From positions 1 to 22,857 of the forward strand of contig VBNP01000115.1 of NCBI GenBank assembly GCA_005877965.1: a stretch of 22,857 bases of DNA, read 5' to 3'. A program made the translations under genes and the position numbers. The DNA comes from Gammaproteobacteria bacterium. Its GTDB lineage: Bacteria; Pseudomonadota; Gammaproteobacteria; Steroidobacterales; Steroidobacteraceae. The notes below the pieces were generated by a model. The model worked only from the letters and a program-made list of their open reading frames with translations. It was not told the DNA's origin and searched no databases. Of the stretch, positions 1 through 8,237 are shown one piece after another (within the stretch, counting starts at the first letter, position 1; each line of letters opens with the position of its first letter).

Positions 1-914
1 CCGTCGAGGTTGAAGGAATAGCCGGCGGGGATCACCAGCCCGACGATGGACTTGCGCACGCCCAGGTCCTCCAGCTTCGCGAGCATGCGCGGCAGCACCG
101 TCTCGGAGGACGAGGTCCCCAGCACGATGAACAGCTCCTCGCGAATGTAGCGCATGACGGCGAGCACCGAGAACCCATGGAGCCTGGCGATCGCACCCAG
201 CACCACCAGGATGAACAGCACGCAGGTGAGGTAGAAACAGCCCATGAGGCGGGCGAGCGCGACCAGCGATTGCGGCCCATAGCGGCCGACCGTGAAGGCC
301 ATGGCGCCGAGCGCGCCGAGCGGTGCCAGCCGCATCACGAAGCTGACCATGGTGAACAGCACCTGCCCGCTCTTCTCGATCACCTGGAAGACCGCGTTGG
401 CGCGCCCGCCCACCACATGCAATGCGAAGCCGAACAGGATCGCCAGCAGCAGGGTCTGCAGGATGTCCCCACTGGCGAAGGCCCCGAAGAAGGTCGCGGG
501 AATAATGTTGAGGAGGAATTCAGTGACGGTGCCGATCCCGCCCGGCGTGGCGTACTGGGCAATGGCGTGGGTGTCGAGCGTCGCCGGGTCGGCATTGACT
601 CCCACGCCGGGCTTGAGCACGTTCACCACCAGTAGCCCGATGAGCAGCGCGAACGTGGTCACGACCTCGAAGTACACGAGCGCCAGGCCACCCGCCTTGC
701 CCACGTCGCGCAGCTTCGCCATCCCGGCGATGCCGGTGACCACGGTGCAGAAGATGATCGGCGCGATGAGCAGCCGGATGAGTTTTATGAAGCCATCCCC
801 GAGAGGCTTCAGGCTCTGCGCCAGGTGCGGCCAGAAGATGCCGAGCAGCACACCCGCCGCAATGGCGACGAGCACCTGCAGGTACAGTGTCCGCCAGACT
901 CCGGCACGGCGCAT
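1..914 (-). CDS. dctA: C4-dicarboxylate/cation symporter, DctA-like (3' end cut by window)
   Basis: This inner-membrane symporter of the dicarboxylate/amino acid:cation (DAACS) family takes up succinate, fumarate or malate with protons or sodium. About 304 N-terminal residues are present; the family is usually about 430. The N-terminus reads MRRAGVWRTLYLQVLVAIAA, followed by the DctA-typical segments KPLGDGFIKLIRLLIAPIIF and CTVVTGIAGMA. Near the window edge come the serine-rich re-entrant loop (GTSSSETVLPRM) and VIPAGYSFNLDG, both family hallmarks. The ATG at 914 is preceded by a GGGGG ribosome-binding stretch. It lies 84 bp downstream of isocitrate lyase on the same strand, so dicarboxylate uptake may be co-expressed with the glyoxylate shunt. 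Family membership is sure; the exact substrate (C4-dicarboxylate rather than glutamate) is inferred from the DctA-like N-terminus and the neighbours. Confidence 0.93.
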   Translation of the reverse strand, partial: MRRAGVWRTLYLQVLVAIAAGVLLGIFWPHLAQSLKPLGDGFIKLIRLLIAPIIFCTVVTGIAGMAKLRDVGKAGGLALVYFEVVTTFALLIGLLVVNVLKPGVGVNADPATLDTHAIAQYATPGGIGTVTEFLLNIIPATFFGAFASGDILQTLLLAILFGFALHVVGGRANAVFQVIEKSGQVLFTMVSFVMRLAPLGALGAMAFTVGRYGPQSLVALARLMGCFYLTCVLFILVVLGAIARLHGFSVLAVMRYIREELFIVLGTSSSETVLPRMLAKLEDLGVRKSIVGLVIPAGYSFNLD

Positions 915-998
915 ATCGCGGCCCCCTGACCGAAAGCTGCCCGCGCAGCCGGCCGCTAGCCTACCGCGTCCGCGGCGCGCTTGTCCGCTTGCCCCACC

Positions 999-2300
<1,302 letters not shown>

Positions 2301-2334
2301 GGACGTGCACCTCTCGCGCCTGCGGGTCGGACCG

Positions 2335-3972
2335 TCAGCTCAGCAGCTCATAGGCCGGGAGCGTCAGGAACTCGTCGAAGCTCTCGCGCTTGATCATCTG
2401 CTCGAACAGCCGCGCCGCCGTCGGAAACACGCCGTGGGTGAGCCGCGCCGCGCCGACCTCCTCGTGGATGCGGTCGAGCTCCGCGCTCAGCAGCCGATCG
2501 AAGCGCTCCACAGTCACCACCTGTCCGTCGCGGGTGCGCGCGCCGTGGCGCAGCCATTGCCACAGCTGCGCGCGGCAGATCTCCGCGGTCGCCGCATCCT
2601 CCATGAGGTGATACAGCGGCACACAGCCGTTGCCGCGCAGCCAGGCCTCGAGGTACTGCACACCGACGCGGATACAGGCGCGCAGGCCGTCCTCGGTGAT
2701 CTCGCCCTCGGGTACCGTGAGCAGATCCCGCGGCGTCACGTTCACTTCCGCGCGCAGTACGCCGAGCTGGTTGGGACCGGGCATGACCGCGTCAAACGCC
2801 TCGCGGGCGATCTGCGCCAGCCCCGGATGCGCGATCCAGGTGCCGTCGTGCCCGGCGCGCGCCTCGCGCAGCTTGTCGGCCCGCACGCGCGCCATCGCGG
2901 CCTCATTCGCCTGCGGGTCATCGCGGATCGGGATCTGCGCCGCCATGCCGCCCATGGCGTGCGCGCCGCGCCGGTGACAGGTCCTGATGAGCAGGTCCAC
3001 GTAGGACTTGAGGAAATGACGGTCCATGGTCACCGTCGCGCGATCCGGCAGCAGGAAGTCGCGGCGGTTACGGAATTTCTTGATGAAGCTGAAGATGTAG
3101 TCCCAGCGGCCGCAGTTGAGCCCGGCCGAGTGCTCGCGCAGCTCGTAGAGAATCTCGTCCATTTCAAATGCCGCCAGCACCGTCTCGATGAGCACCGTCG
3201 CCTTGATCGTGCCGCGCGCGATACCGAGCGCCTCCTGCGCTACCACGAACACCTCGTTCCACAGCCGCGCCTCCAGATGGCTCTCGATCTTGGGCAGATA
3301 GAAATACGGCCCGGTGCCGCGCCGCGCGAGCGCCTCGCAGTTGTTGGCGAGAAATAACGCGAAGTCGCACAGCGCGCCGGACACGGCCTCGCCGTTGATG
3401 CGCAGGTGCTTCTCCGGCAGGTGCCAGCCCCGCGGCCGCACGATGAGGGTGGCCGTGTGCTCGGCCAGCCGGTAGATCTTGCCGGTGGCGCGGTCTTCAT
3501 GGCTGATGGTGCCCCGCACGGCGTCGTGGAGATTCACCTGGCCGCGGATCACGTTGTCCCAGGTCGGCGAGCAGGAGTCCTCGAAGTCCGCCATGAACGC
3601 GCGCACCGGCGCGTTGAGGGCGTTGATGACCATCTTGCGATCGACGGGGCCGGTGATCTCCACGCGGCGGTCGGCAAGGTCCGCGGGCACCGGAGAGATG
3701 CGCCAGTCGGCTGCGCGCACCGCGGCGGTGTCCGCCAGAAACTCCGGCAGCGCCCCGTCATCGAGCAGCGCCTGGCGCCGTGCGCGAGCGTTGAGCAACT
3801 CGAGGCGTCGCGCGTTGAAGCGCCGGTGCAGGCTCGCCAGCAGCTGCAGCGCCAGGGGCGTCAGCACCTCGTCCGCGCGTTCGACCTGCGGTCCCAGGAT
3901 CTCGAGCTTCGGTCCGGTCTGCTCGCGCGAATATGGCCGCACTTGGCTCTCGGCGTTCATGAGGGTGAGCAT
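2335..3972 (-). CDS. aceB: Malate synthase A
   Basis: It condenses glyoxylate with acetyl-CoA to give malate, completing the glyoxylate bypass. At 545 residues it is the size of the A isoform rather than the about 720-residue G isoform. The family signature REHSAGLNCGRWDYIF is at about residues 279-294. VRPRGWHLPEKHLRI (about 175-190) carries the catalytic Arg, and YHLMEDAATAEI (about 450-461) carries the Asp used as general base. The C-terminus FLTLPAYELLS is typical of isoform A. Two ATGs compete (3972 and 3960) and neither has a good ribosome-binding site. The longer form is listed, but the second would leave a more normal leader after the candidate promoter at 3990-4018. It is the first gene of aceB-aceA-dctA and is divergent from the regulator at 4060. 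Confidence 0.97.
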   Translation of the reverse strand: MLTLMNAESQVRPYSREQTGPKLEILGPQVERADEVLTPLALQLLASLHRRFNARRLELLNARARRQALLDDGALPEFLADTAAVRAADWRISPVPADLADRRVEITGPVDRKMVINALNAPVRAFMADFEDSCSPTWDNVIRGQVNLHDAVRGTISHEDRATGKIYRLAEHTATLIVRPRGWHLPEKHLRINGEAVSGALCDFALFLANNCEALARRGTGPYFYLPKIESHLEARLWNEVFVVAQEALGIARGTIKATVLIETVLAAFEMDEILYELREHSAGLNCGRWDYIFSFIKKFRNRRDFLLPDRATVTMDRHFLKSYVDLLIRTCHRRGAHAMGGMAAQIPIRDDPQANEAAMARVRADKLREARAGHDGTWIAHPGLAQIAREAFDAVMPGPNQLGVLRAEVNVTPRDLLTVPEGEITEDGLRACIRVGVQYLEAWLRGNGCVPLYHLMEDAATAEICRAQLWQWLRHGARTRDGQVVTVERFDRLLSAELDRIHEEVGAARLTHGVFPTAARLFEQMIKRESFDEFLTLPAYELLS

Positions 3973-3989
3973 ACCCCGATTGAGCGGGA

Positions 3990-4018
3990 ATTTGACTGTG
4001 GAAACTTCACACTGTTAA
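3990..4018 (-). promoter_or_regulatory. Candidate sigma70-type promoter of aceB
   Basis: On the minus strand TTAACA (4013-4018) is followed after exactly 17 bases by TCAAAT (3990-3995). These match 5 of 6 and 4 of 6 consensus positions. Transcription would begin near 3983, just upstream of the two possible aceB start codons. The element lies on top of the opposing promoter candidate for the regulator gene. Confidence 0.45.
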
Positions 4019-4020
4019 TT
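3992..4020 (+). promoter_or_regulatory. Candidate promoter of the divergent regulator
   Basis: TTGACT (3992-3997), a 17-base spacer and TTAATT (4015-4020) form a plausible plus-strand promoter about 40 bases before the GTG at 4060. The -35 box is good and the -10 box weak (3 of 6). It almost coincides with the aceB promoter candidate on the other strand, so the two would compete for polymerase. Confidence 0.4.
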
Positions 4021-4029
4021 TCACACGGT
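3995..4029. promoter_or_regulatory. Repeated TTCACACnGT operator candidate between aceB and the regulator
   Basis: Two direct copies, TTCACACTGT (4006-4015) and TTCACACGGT (4020-4029), start 14 bases apart. A related inverted copy is read on the other strand as TTCCACAGT (3995-4003). Together the inverted and first direct copies make the imperfect palindrome TGTGGAAACTTCACA. The copies overlap both promoter candidates, which suits a regulator controlling aceB and itself. Binding is inferred from position only. Confidence 0.4.
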
Positions 4030-4059
4030 CGTTTCAACACTGAGCGGACGGGCCAAGCT

Positions 4060-5607
4060 GTGCCGGAGCTGTTGCGCAAGGGCCATCTTCTCGGCGCCAA
4101 GCTGCGCGCGGTACGCAAGCGCAACGGACTCACACTGGAGGAGCTGTCGGTGCGCTGTATCCAGCGCAATTCCGGCGTCGCACCCTCGGTCTCCTACCTG
4201 AGCATGATCGAGAGCGGCAAGCGCACCCCCTCCGGGGAGCTGCTCGAGCTTCTGGCCGCGGTATTTCAGCGTGCGCCCGCGTGGTTTCTGGACGAGAGCG
4301 CGGACTTCGAGCTGCCCGCGCCCGGCCCGGGGGGCGCCGCCGCGCGCGTCCCGCTCGAGCCGGCGTTCCTGTTCTCCAAGAGCCTGCTGCAGGTGGCGAT
4401 CCCGGAGCTGCTCGCCCAGACCGGCACCAGCGGCCGGCAGCTCGCGCACCTTCTCATCCGCTCGCACCAGGAGATGTCACGCAATGATTTCCCCGACCTG
4501 GAACGCGCCGCCGACAACGTGGGCGAGCGGCGCTTCCCGCTGTCGGTCGAGGATCTGATGCGCTTGTGCCGGCGCCACGGGCTGGAGATCCGCTGGTTCG
4601 ACCGCAAGCCGGTGCTGGCGCGCGACAAGGACCGCGAGGTGCGCAGCATGGTGCGCTCGTTCTTCGAAGCGCCGCGCGTGGTGTATGCCAACCGCGCCCT
4701 GCAAGCGGACCCCGCCCGGCTCAAGTTTGATCTCGCGGCGCACATCGCTCACAAGGTGCTGCACGGCGGCGACGGGCTGAAGTCCGCGCACGCCACGGGC
4801 GGGGAGATGGGCGGCAGTCCCGAGGGCGGCTCGAGCGCCGCCGGCATGAATGCCCAGGACGTGCTGCATGCGTGGCGCGACTTCGAGTGCAGCTTCTTTG
4901 CCGGCGCGCTGCTCGCGCCGCGCGTCCCGTTCCGGCGCTTCCTCGCCCGCGAGCGCTACCGGGTGGAGGCGGGCGCGAAGCTCGAGCTCACCCCCGCGGT
5001 GGTGATGCGGCGCATGACCAAGGTGTCTCCCTATCCGTATTGGCATTTCTTCGACGCCTACCCGCCCGGGTATCTGCGCGCGGTGTATCGCGGCAACGGC
5101 ATCCCCCTGCCATGGGGAAACCTCGCGCAGGTGAGCGACCCGTGCCCCAACTGGGCGGTGTTTCGCATGATCGACGGCGATCGTGGCGCGTGCGGATCGC
5201 AGATCTCGGTGCTGCGCGACGGCGAGCGCTCGCTCCTGTACTGCTGTCACTCGCGCCGCGTTCATGACATGGCAGGCAACCCGCACGTGCTGTCGGTCGG
5301 CGTGGACCTGGCGCCGGCGCTCGCCTCGAACGGCGTGCCGAGCGAACCAGTGATCGATTCGATCCTGCGGGAGTGCCTGCACCGGCGCGGGGAAGCGCGT
5401 GTTCCGAAGGCGGCTGCGCAGATGCTCGACGCCGTGGCCAAGGTACTCAACATCGCCTGGATCGGGGACGCGCTCGCGAAGCCCGCGCGCATCATCTGTC
5501 CGCGCAGCAACCGCTGCCCGCGCCCCGAGCGCTGCGAAGGGGCGCGGTCCTCGCGTGCCCGCGAGATCGCGGACGTGCGCGAGGAGATCCTCGGGCGCGA
5601 GGCCTGA
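4060..5607 (+). CDS. XRE-type HTH regulator with degenerate IrrE-like region, likely glyoxylate-shunt regulator
   Basis: This 515-residue cytoplasmic transcription factor resembles the large regulators of short-chain fatty acid and glyoxylate metabolism (RamB/ScfR type; I believe also the DUF3612 group, from memory). Residues 8-75 form an XRE helix-turn-helix (LGAKLRAVRKRNGLTLEELS, then SYLSMIESGKRTPSGELLEL). Residues about 215-235 (KFDLAAHIAHKVLHGG) align with the IrrE/ImmA helix but lack the HExxH zinc motif, so a ligand-sensing role is likelier than peptidase activity. The C-terminal half has DPCPNWAVFRMIDGD and LLYCCHSRRVHDMAGNPHVL, then clustered cysteines Cys480, Cys486 and Cys491. The reading frame stays open well upstream, antisense to aceB. 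GTG 4060 is chosen because the conserved region begins there and it leaves room for promoters; its ribosome-binding site is weak. Its position suggests control of aceBA-dctA. Confidence 0.87.
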   Translation: MPELLRKGHLLGAKLRAVRKRNGLTLEELSVRCIQRNSGVAPSVSYLSMIESGKRTPSGELLELLAAVFQRAPAWFLDESADFELPAPGPGGAAARVPLEPAFLFSKSLLQVAIPELLAQTGTSGRQLAHLLIRSHQEMSRNDFPDLERAADNVGERRFPLSVEDLMRLCRRHGLEIRWFDRKPVLARDKDREVRSMVRSFFEAPRVVYANRALQADPARLKFDLAAHIAHKVLHGGDGLKSAHATGGEMGGSPEGGSSAAGMNAQDVLHAWRDFECSFFAGALLAPRVPFRRFLARERYRVEAGAKLELTPAVVMRRMTKVSPYPYWHFFDAYPPGYLRAVYRGNGIPLPWGNLAQVSDPCPNWAVFRMIDGDRGACGSQISVLRDGERSLLYCCHSRRVHDMAGNPHVLSVGVDLAPALASNGVPSEPVIDSILRECLHRRGEARVPKAAAQMLDAVAKVLNIAWIGDALAKPARIICPRSNRCPRPERCEGARSSRAREIADVREEILGREA

Positions 5608-5612
5608 TGGCG

Positions 5613-5618
5613 TAAAAT
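5613..5618 (+). promoter_or_regulatory. Candidate -10 box before the DUF1684 gene
   Basis: TAAAAT lies 5 bases after the regulator's stop codon and 34 bases before the ATG at 5653. No convincing -35 hexamer sits at the right distance. The DUF1684 gene may have its own promoter or be read through from the regulator. Confidence 0.3.
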
Positions 5619-5652
5619 GCAGCCACGGGAAGGCCTGCACAGAGGATGCACC

Positions 5653-6603
5653 ATGCACCGGGATCGGGGCGCGCGCCTTGGCGCCGCGGCAGTGATGCTG
5701 CTCGGAGCGATGCTGCTCGCGCGCGGCGCGACCCCGGGCGTCGCCGCCGGGGCCGCGGATCTGCAGGCCGAGCGCGCCAGCATCGCCGCGTGGCGCGCCG
5801 GGCGCGTCAGCCGGCTCACCAGCGACACCGGCTGGCTGACGCTCGCGGGACTCTTCTGGCTCAAGGAGGGCGAGAACCGTTTCGGCCGTGACTCCTCGAA
5901 TGCGCTGATCCTCGACAATCCCTCGCTCGCCGGCGCCGCCGGCTCGTTCGTGCTGGCCGGCCACCAGGTGCGCTTCGTCGCCGCTCCCGGTGCCGGCGTG
6001 ACGCACGACGGACAGGCGGTCACATCGCTCGATCTCGCCTCCGATGTCCAGGGTGAACCCACGGTGCTCGCCAGCGGCTCGTTGCGCTTCTTCGTCATCG
6101 AGCGCGCCGGCAATCTGGGCGTGCGGGTGCGTGACCTCGACAATCCCCACCGGCGCAACTTCGGTGGGCTCACGTACTTCCCGGTCAGCACCGACTGGGT
6201 ATGCAACGCTCGTTTCGAGCGTTACGAGCCGGCCCATCACCTGAAGATCGTGAACATCCTTGGCATGGAAGAGGAGGCACAGTCGCCGGGCGCGGTGGTA
6301 TTCAGGAAGAACGGCCGCGAGTGGCGGCTCGATGCGGTGCTCGAAAACCCCGGCGACCGGGAGCTGTTCGTCATGTTCGCGGACACCACCAGCGGACGTG
6401 AGACCTACGGCGGCGGACGGTTCCTGTACATTCCGCTGCCCCAGGGCCAAACGGCGCTGGTGGATTTCAACAAGGCCTTCAACCCACCGTGCGCGCTCAA
6501 TGACTTCGCGACCTGCCCGCTGCCACCTTCGCAGAACCGCCTGAAGCTCAGGGTCGATGCGGGCGAGAAGAAGTACGCAGGCGCCCCTGAGCATCGCTCC
6601 TGA
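5653..6603 (+). CDS. DUF1684 family secreted protein
   Basis: This 316-residue protein belongs to DUF1684, a family of unknown biochemical function. Residues 1 to about 35 look like a Sec signal peptide: a basic MHRDRGAR start, then a long Ala/Leu/Met core. The mature part carries family marks in order: GWLTLAGLFWLKEGENRFG, RRNFGGLTYFPV, ETYGGGRFLYIPLP and the closing DFNKAFNPPCALNDFATCPL with LPPSQNRLKLRVDAGEK. The paired cysteines in NPPC and ATCPLPP are typical of the family. An in-frame ATG exists at 5617, but 5653 has AGAGGA six bases upstream and gives a clean signal peptide. It follows the regulator by 45 bp. Its stop codon is one base from the stop of the convergent gene. A periplasmic role is inferred. 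Confidence 0.88.
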   Translation: MHRDRGARLGAAAVMLLGAMLLARGATPGVAAGAADLQAERASIAAWRAGRVSRLTSDTGWLTLAGLFWLKEGENRFGRDSSNALILDNPSLAGAAGSFVLAGHQVRFVAAPGAGVTHDGQAVTSLDLASDVQGEPTVLASGSLRFFVIERAGNLGVRVRDLDNPHRRNFGGLTYFPVSTDWVCNARFERYEPAHHLKIVNILGMEEEAQSPGAVVFRKNGREWRLDAVLENPGDRELFVMFADTTSGRETYGGGRFLYIPLPQGQTALVDFNKAFNPPCALNDFATCPLPPSQNRLKLRVDAGEKKYAGAPEHRS

Positions 6604-6604
6604 G

Positions 6605-8194
6605 CTACGGCCGATGCCGGCGCTGCGCGCGCGTGAGCCTGATGCGCTCCACCACACGCTGGCGCGCGCCGGGCGTCGGGGTGATGCCCGCGGGCGCCGC
6701 CTGCGCCTGGAAGGTCGCACCCGCCGCGCCCGCCCTCGCCTGCGCCGCCGCACTCGGTGCAGGAAAGTCGATGAACGCATCGCTGCGGACCTGGGTGCCC
6801 GCATCGGTCTGCACGTAAAAGGGCAGGAAGGCGCCCGCCGTGCTCGCGAGCGCTTCGTAGTCGCCGAGAAACAGCCCCTGCGAATCCGGCGCGAGATCCA
6901 GGTCGAAGGGTCCGGACAGGTGTGACTCCCTGAAGGTGACACCGTCGCTGGAGGTGACCAGCCAGCAGTCGGTGAGGAGCGAGGCGGGCGAGGCGCTGTC
7001 GTTGCGCAGGTCGTAGTAGGTCACGCCGATCACACCGTCCGCGCGCACGTGAATGGTCGGGGTGAATGCCTGCACGTTGGGGTCGGCGTTGACCTGCACG
7101 GGCACCGACCAGCTCAGTCCGCCGTCCGCGGAGTGGGTCATCGCGATGCCATCGCGCCGCCCGCCGGAAAAGCGCGAGTCCTGCCAGGCGACGTAGATGA
7201 TGCCGCCGGGACCGACGCTCACGGACACCAGATCGGAGCCGTCGCGCACCACCGCGCCGGTGTTCGGATCGGTGGTGCCGAGGGGCTGCAGATCGGACAC
7301 CGTGACCGGAGCGGACCAGGTGGCGCCGTGATCGGTGGACCGTATCACCCGCGCCAGCGCCGAGGTCGCCCCGAGTTCGGTGAAGACGTCGAGCACCACG
7401 TCGCCGGGCAGCACCACCATCTGGTTGCCGAGGGTCTGACTCTGCGCACCCGGATCGTAGATGCTGCGGGCGGCCTGCCAGGTGGAGCCGGCGTTGGCCG
7501 TCACCGCAAAGTAGCTCGGCCCGCCCGTCTGCCCGGTGAGCCGGTCCCATACCGCGTACACGTAATTCGCGTCGGTCGAGTCGGCGCTGATGGAACCCTT
7601 GTCATTGAAGGCCGTCGAGCTGTCCTGGATGAGCGCCGTCGGCACGCTCCAGGTGAGGCCGCCGTCGTGGGATTGCGCGACCAGCATGGCGCTCGAAGAA
7701 CCGGCAAGCAGCGCGGCGCCGGTGAAGGACAACGACAGGGCGTAGACCACACCCGTGGGCGAGACCGTGAGCCACACGTCGGTGGCGCGGGCATAGTTGC
7801 CGGCGTTGCCGGAGTTGCCGCCGGTGCAGCGCGAGAACGCCGCGTTCGACGTTGTCCAGGTCATGCCGCCGTCGAAGGACGCGGCGAGACCCAGGCCCTG
7901 CGCCCCGCCATCGGACCAGCGGTTCCGCTGCCAGGCGCTGATCAGGTTCACAGGGCTGGTCGGATTGACCGCCAGAGACGGCTCGGCGGCGGTGTCGGTG
8001 TACAGCGTTCCCGTGGCCGGCACGCCGTCGCAGCCGGGGCTGAACGTGGCGGGCTGTGAAACGCGCACCTGGGCGACGGAGGTGAACGGCGGTGGCCCGC
8101 CCGGCGGCGGCATGCTGCCGCCCCCGCCCCCGCCCCCGCCCCCGCCCCCACCGCCGCACGCCGCGAGCAGCGCGAGGTATGCGCCACCCGCCAC
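6605..8194 (-). CDS. Sialidase-like Asp-box (BNR) lipoprotein with poly-glycine linker
   Basis: This is a predicted exported lipoprotein with a beta-propeller fold. The N-terminus GAYLALLAAC gives a lipobox ending at Cys13. It is followed by 13 glycines (14-26) and a Pro/Gly-rich stretch that would hold the propeller away from the membrane. Six Asp-box motifs follow (ASFDGGMTW, QSHDGGLTW, VTANAGSTW, RSTDHGATW, HSADGGLSW, VTSSDGVTF), as in sialidases and sortilins. Catalytic residues cannot be assigned, so enzyme activity is unproven. The GTG at 8194 gives an unusually short signal with no basic residue. The frame is open upstream (RYHAVAGG...), so the true start may be a rare codon further up. 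The C-terminal 45 residues are Ala/Arg-rich and low-complexity. It lies 43 bp after the E2 gene and could be read from the bkd promoter. Confidence 0.8.
   Translation of the reverse strand: MAGGAYLALLAACGGGGGGGGGGGGGSMPPPGGPPPFTSVAQVRVSQPATFSPGCDGVPATGTLYTDTAAEPSLAVNPTSPVNLISAWQRNRWSDGGAQGLGLAASFDGGMTWTTSNAAFSRCTGGNSGNAGNYARATDVWLTVSPTGVVYALSLSFTGAALLAGSSSAMLVAQSHDGGLTWSVPTALIQDSSTAFNDKGSISADSTDANYVYAVWDRLTGQTGGPSYFAVTANAGSTWQAARSIYDPGAQSQTLGNQMVVLPGDVVLDVFTELGATSALARVIRSTDHGATWSAPVTVSDLQPLGTTDPNTGAVVRDGSDLVSVSVGPGGIIYVAWQDSRFSGGRRDGIAMTHSADGGLSWSVPVQVNADPNVQAFTPTIHVRADGVIGVTYYDLRNDSASPASLLTDCWLVTSSDGVTFRESHLSGPFDLDLAPDSQGLFLGDYEALASTAGAFLPFYVQTDAGTQVRSDAFIDFPAPSAAAQARAGAAGATFQAQAAPAGITPTPGARQRVVERIRLTRAQRRHRP
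8117..8155. repeat. (CCCCCG)n hexanucleotide tract encoding the poly-Gly linker
   Basis: Four perfect CCCCCG units (8121-8144) plus a variant CCCCCA lie within a C-rich run. On the minus strand they encode consecutive glycines. A 6-base unit keeps the frame, so slippage would change linker length rather than switch the gene off. Confidence 0.75.
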
Positions 8195-8237
8195 GGCGTG
8201 ATAGCGCGAGTCGAACAGGGTATTCAGCGGCGCCGAC

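Noticed and set aside
3406..4059. N-terminal extension of the regulator frame
   Set aside because: The extra 218 codons are antisense to aceB and would erase the divergent promoter region. The conserved HTH protein starts at GTG 4060.
4741..4760. Zinc peptidase motif HExxH in the IrrE-like region
   Set aside because: The sequence reads HIAHK, without the Glu, so no peptidase activity is claimed.
4477..6942. 821-codon minus-strand open frame
   Set aside because: It covers parts of the regulator, DUF1684 and lipoprotein genes antisense or out of frame. Its composition is low-complexity and no motif is present.
8117..8155. CRISPR-like or phase-variable repeat
   Set aside because: The unit is only 6 bases, without spacers, and keeps the reading frame. 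It is a coding low-complexity tract.
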